A stretch of 8,676 bases of DNA from Rhodobiaceae bacterium (GTDB lineage Bacteria > Pseudomonadota > Alphaproteobacteria > Parvibaculales > Parvibaculaceae). This document shows, piece after piece, positions 7,615 to 8,676 of the stretch. A program made the translations under genes and the position numbers. Under the pieces are notes generated by a model that saw only the letters and a program-made list of their open reading frames with translations, had not been told where the DNA came from and did not search any database. Each line of letters begins with the position of its first letter. The first letter of the stretch is position 1. The stretch is taken from assembly GCA_002746275.1 (NCBI GenBank), contig NVWR01000001.1, positions 223,037-231,712 of the forward strand. Direction: 5' to 3'.

Positions 7615-8676
7615 TCAATCTGTGGATAAGTCGGGAGCTTTCAGTAAATGCACCAAAACGGACGTTCCAGCAGCTGAAGCCGGTACATCTGGTGCGCGCA
7701 CAATCAAACACTGACTTTTGGCCAAGGATGAGAGCATGGAACTGTCCTGGCGGCTGAAAGGGTGGGCTTCCCAAGTGCCATCTGCGGCAACCGTCAGGCG
7801 CGCCCGGATATAATCCTGTCGGGCCTGGTTTGCGGGAAGGTCACTTCCCAACACAACCGGAACGAGAGCAGGGTGCTGCGCCGCGCGGCCCTGGCAGGCA
7901 TCCATGGCAGCGCGGAGGAACAGGTGACCGCAAACAAGTGTTGCGACCGGATTTCCCGGCAGCCCCAAAAACGGCAGGTCACCGAGCATGCCAAACATCA
8001 GCGGCTTGCCGGGCCGCATGGCGATGCGCCAGAAATTGATCTCAAGGCCCATCGAGCGGAGCACAGGTTGGATCAGATCATGGTCGCCAACGGACACGCC
8101 TCCGAGTGTGACGAGAATGTCGGCATCTTGCGCGCGTTTCACACAGTCCTGAATGCTGGCTTCGGTGTCGCGGGCAATGCCCAGATCAACCGGCTCGCCA
8201 CCCAGTTCCCGAATGAGCGCAGTAAGCCCGGGCCCGTTGGAATTTACGATCTGGTTGGGTCCAGGCGTTTCGCCCGGCTGCACCAGTTCGTCGCCTGTCG
8301 CAAAAAAGGCCACGCGCGGACGTTTGAAAACAAGAAGCTCTCCGACATTCATGGCAGCCGCAAGGGCGATGTCGGCGGCAGCCAGTCGGTAGCCTCGCGC
8401 AAAGCAGGTATCGCCTTCGTTGAAGTCGATCCCTGCGGAGCGGATGTGCTGGCGGACATCAGGGGATTTAAGAACAAGCACGGTGCCGCCATCGCGTTCG
8501 GTATTTTCCTGAATGACGATGCTGTCGGCTCCGGCGGGCACGGGGGCACCGGTGAAAATGCGCACAGCTTCGCCGGCCTTGAATGCGGTTTCGTAAGCAC
8601 CGCCCGCAGCGGCTTCGCCCACAACGCTCAGGGAACATGGAACTGTCTTCAGGTCGTCTGTCCGCACCGCATATCC
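7615..8676 (-). CDS. moeA: Molybdopterin molybdenumtransferase MoeA, N-terminus outside window
   Basis: The frame runs off the window end and gives 353 codons, beginning within the conserved DGYAVR motif (GYAVR visible), so about 60-80 N-terminal residues are missing. The GTG at 8667 lies inside this motif and is not the start. MoeA inserts molybdate into adenylylated molybdopterin in the cytoplasm to make molybdenum cofactor. Visible in order, numbered from the window edge: GEAVRIFTGAPVPAGAD (from about 35), the MoCF-like domain with TGDELV (about 127-132), GGVSVGDHD (192-200), MRPGKPL (220-226) and LPGNPVA (239-245), then the C-terminal beta domain to the stop. All active-site motifs are intact. 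No terminator is seen after the stop, and lexA follows on the same strand, so some moeA transcripts probably continue into lexA. In related genomes trpC and moaC often precede moeA; that region is not in the window. Confidence 0.95.
   Translation of the reverse strand, partial: GYAVRTDDLKTVPCSLSVVGEAAAGGAYETAFKAGEAVRIFTGAPVPAGADSIVIQENTERDGGTVLVLKSPDVRQHIRSAGIDFNEGDTCFARGYRLAAADIALAAAMNVGELLVFKRPRVAFFATGDELVQPGETPGPNQIVNSNGPGLTALIRELGGEPVDLGIARDTEASIQDCVKRAQDADILVTLGGVSVGDHDLIQPVLRSMGLEINFWRIAMRPGKPLMFGMLGDLPFLGLPGNPVATLVCGHLFLRAAMDACQGRAAQHPALVPVVLGSDLPANQARQDYIRARLTVAADGTWEAHPFSRQDSSMLSSLAKSQCLIVRAPDVPASAAGTSVLVHLLKAPDLSTD

Noticed and set aside
1..8676. A novel defence, mobile or biosynthetic system
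   Set aside because: Every gene is a recognised core chromosomal gene with intact family motifs, in an order familiar from alphaproteobacteria. There are no integrases, transposases, toxin-antitoxin pairs, spaced repeats or composition shifts.

Overview
The window is an ordinary stretch of chromosome from an alphaproteobacterium, most likely of the Hyphomicrobiales (Rhizobiales) or a close relative. This rests on the gene order lpxI-lpxB / gltA-gltX / comEC / lexA-moeA, on a direct-repeat GTTC-N7-GTTC SOS box of the alphaproteobacterial type in front of lexA, and on a ComEC whose C-terminal domain lacks the metallo-beta-lactamase metal motif. I cannot name the genus. Base composition and codon use look even throughout. 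I see no insertion sequence, phage gene, CRISPR array, tRNA or rRNA.

Layout. Positions 1-1427 (+) hold the 3' end of lpxI and the complete lpxB, overlapping by 4 bp; these are consecutive steps of lipid A synthesis. A GC-rich hairpin flanked by A and T runs (1468-1494) sits between the converging lpxB and gltA and looks like a shared bidirectional terminator. Positions 1515-4367 (-) hold gltX (glutamyl-tRNA synthetase) followed by gltA (citrate synthase), with a 123-bp gap carrying a perfect TATAAT -10 candidate and a small inverted repeat. gltX is best read from a TTG codon, although its frame stays open almost to comEC. comEC (4641-6833, +) is divergent from gltX and converges on lexA, their stop codons overlapping in TTAG. 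lexA (6830-7528, -) has a well-formed promoter with an embedded SOS box immediately beyond the stop codon of moeA (7615-8676, -), whose N-terminus lies outside the window.

How the genes fit together. The neighbourhood mixes core functions (lipid A, TCA cycle entry, translation, molybdenum cofactor) with the SOS master repressor and the DNA-uptake channel. Apart from lpxI-lpxB, and possibly gltX-gltA and moeA-lexA co-transcription, the genes do not form one functional pathway. I found no evidence of a previously undescribed system. The points most worth a second look are regulatory or annotation details: the lexA promoter/SOS architecture, the gltX and comEC start choices, and the degenerate cysteine-bearing ComEC C-terminal domain.
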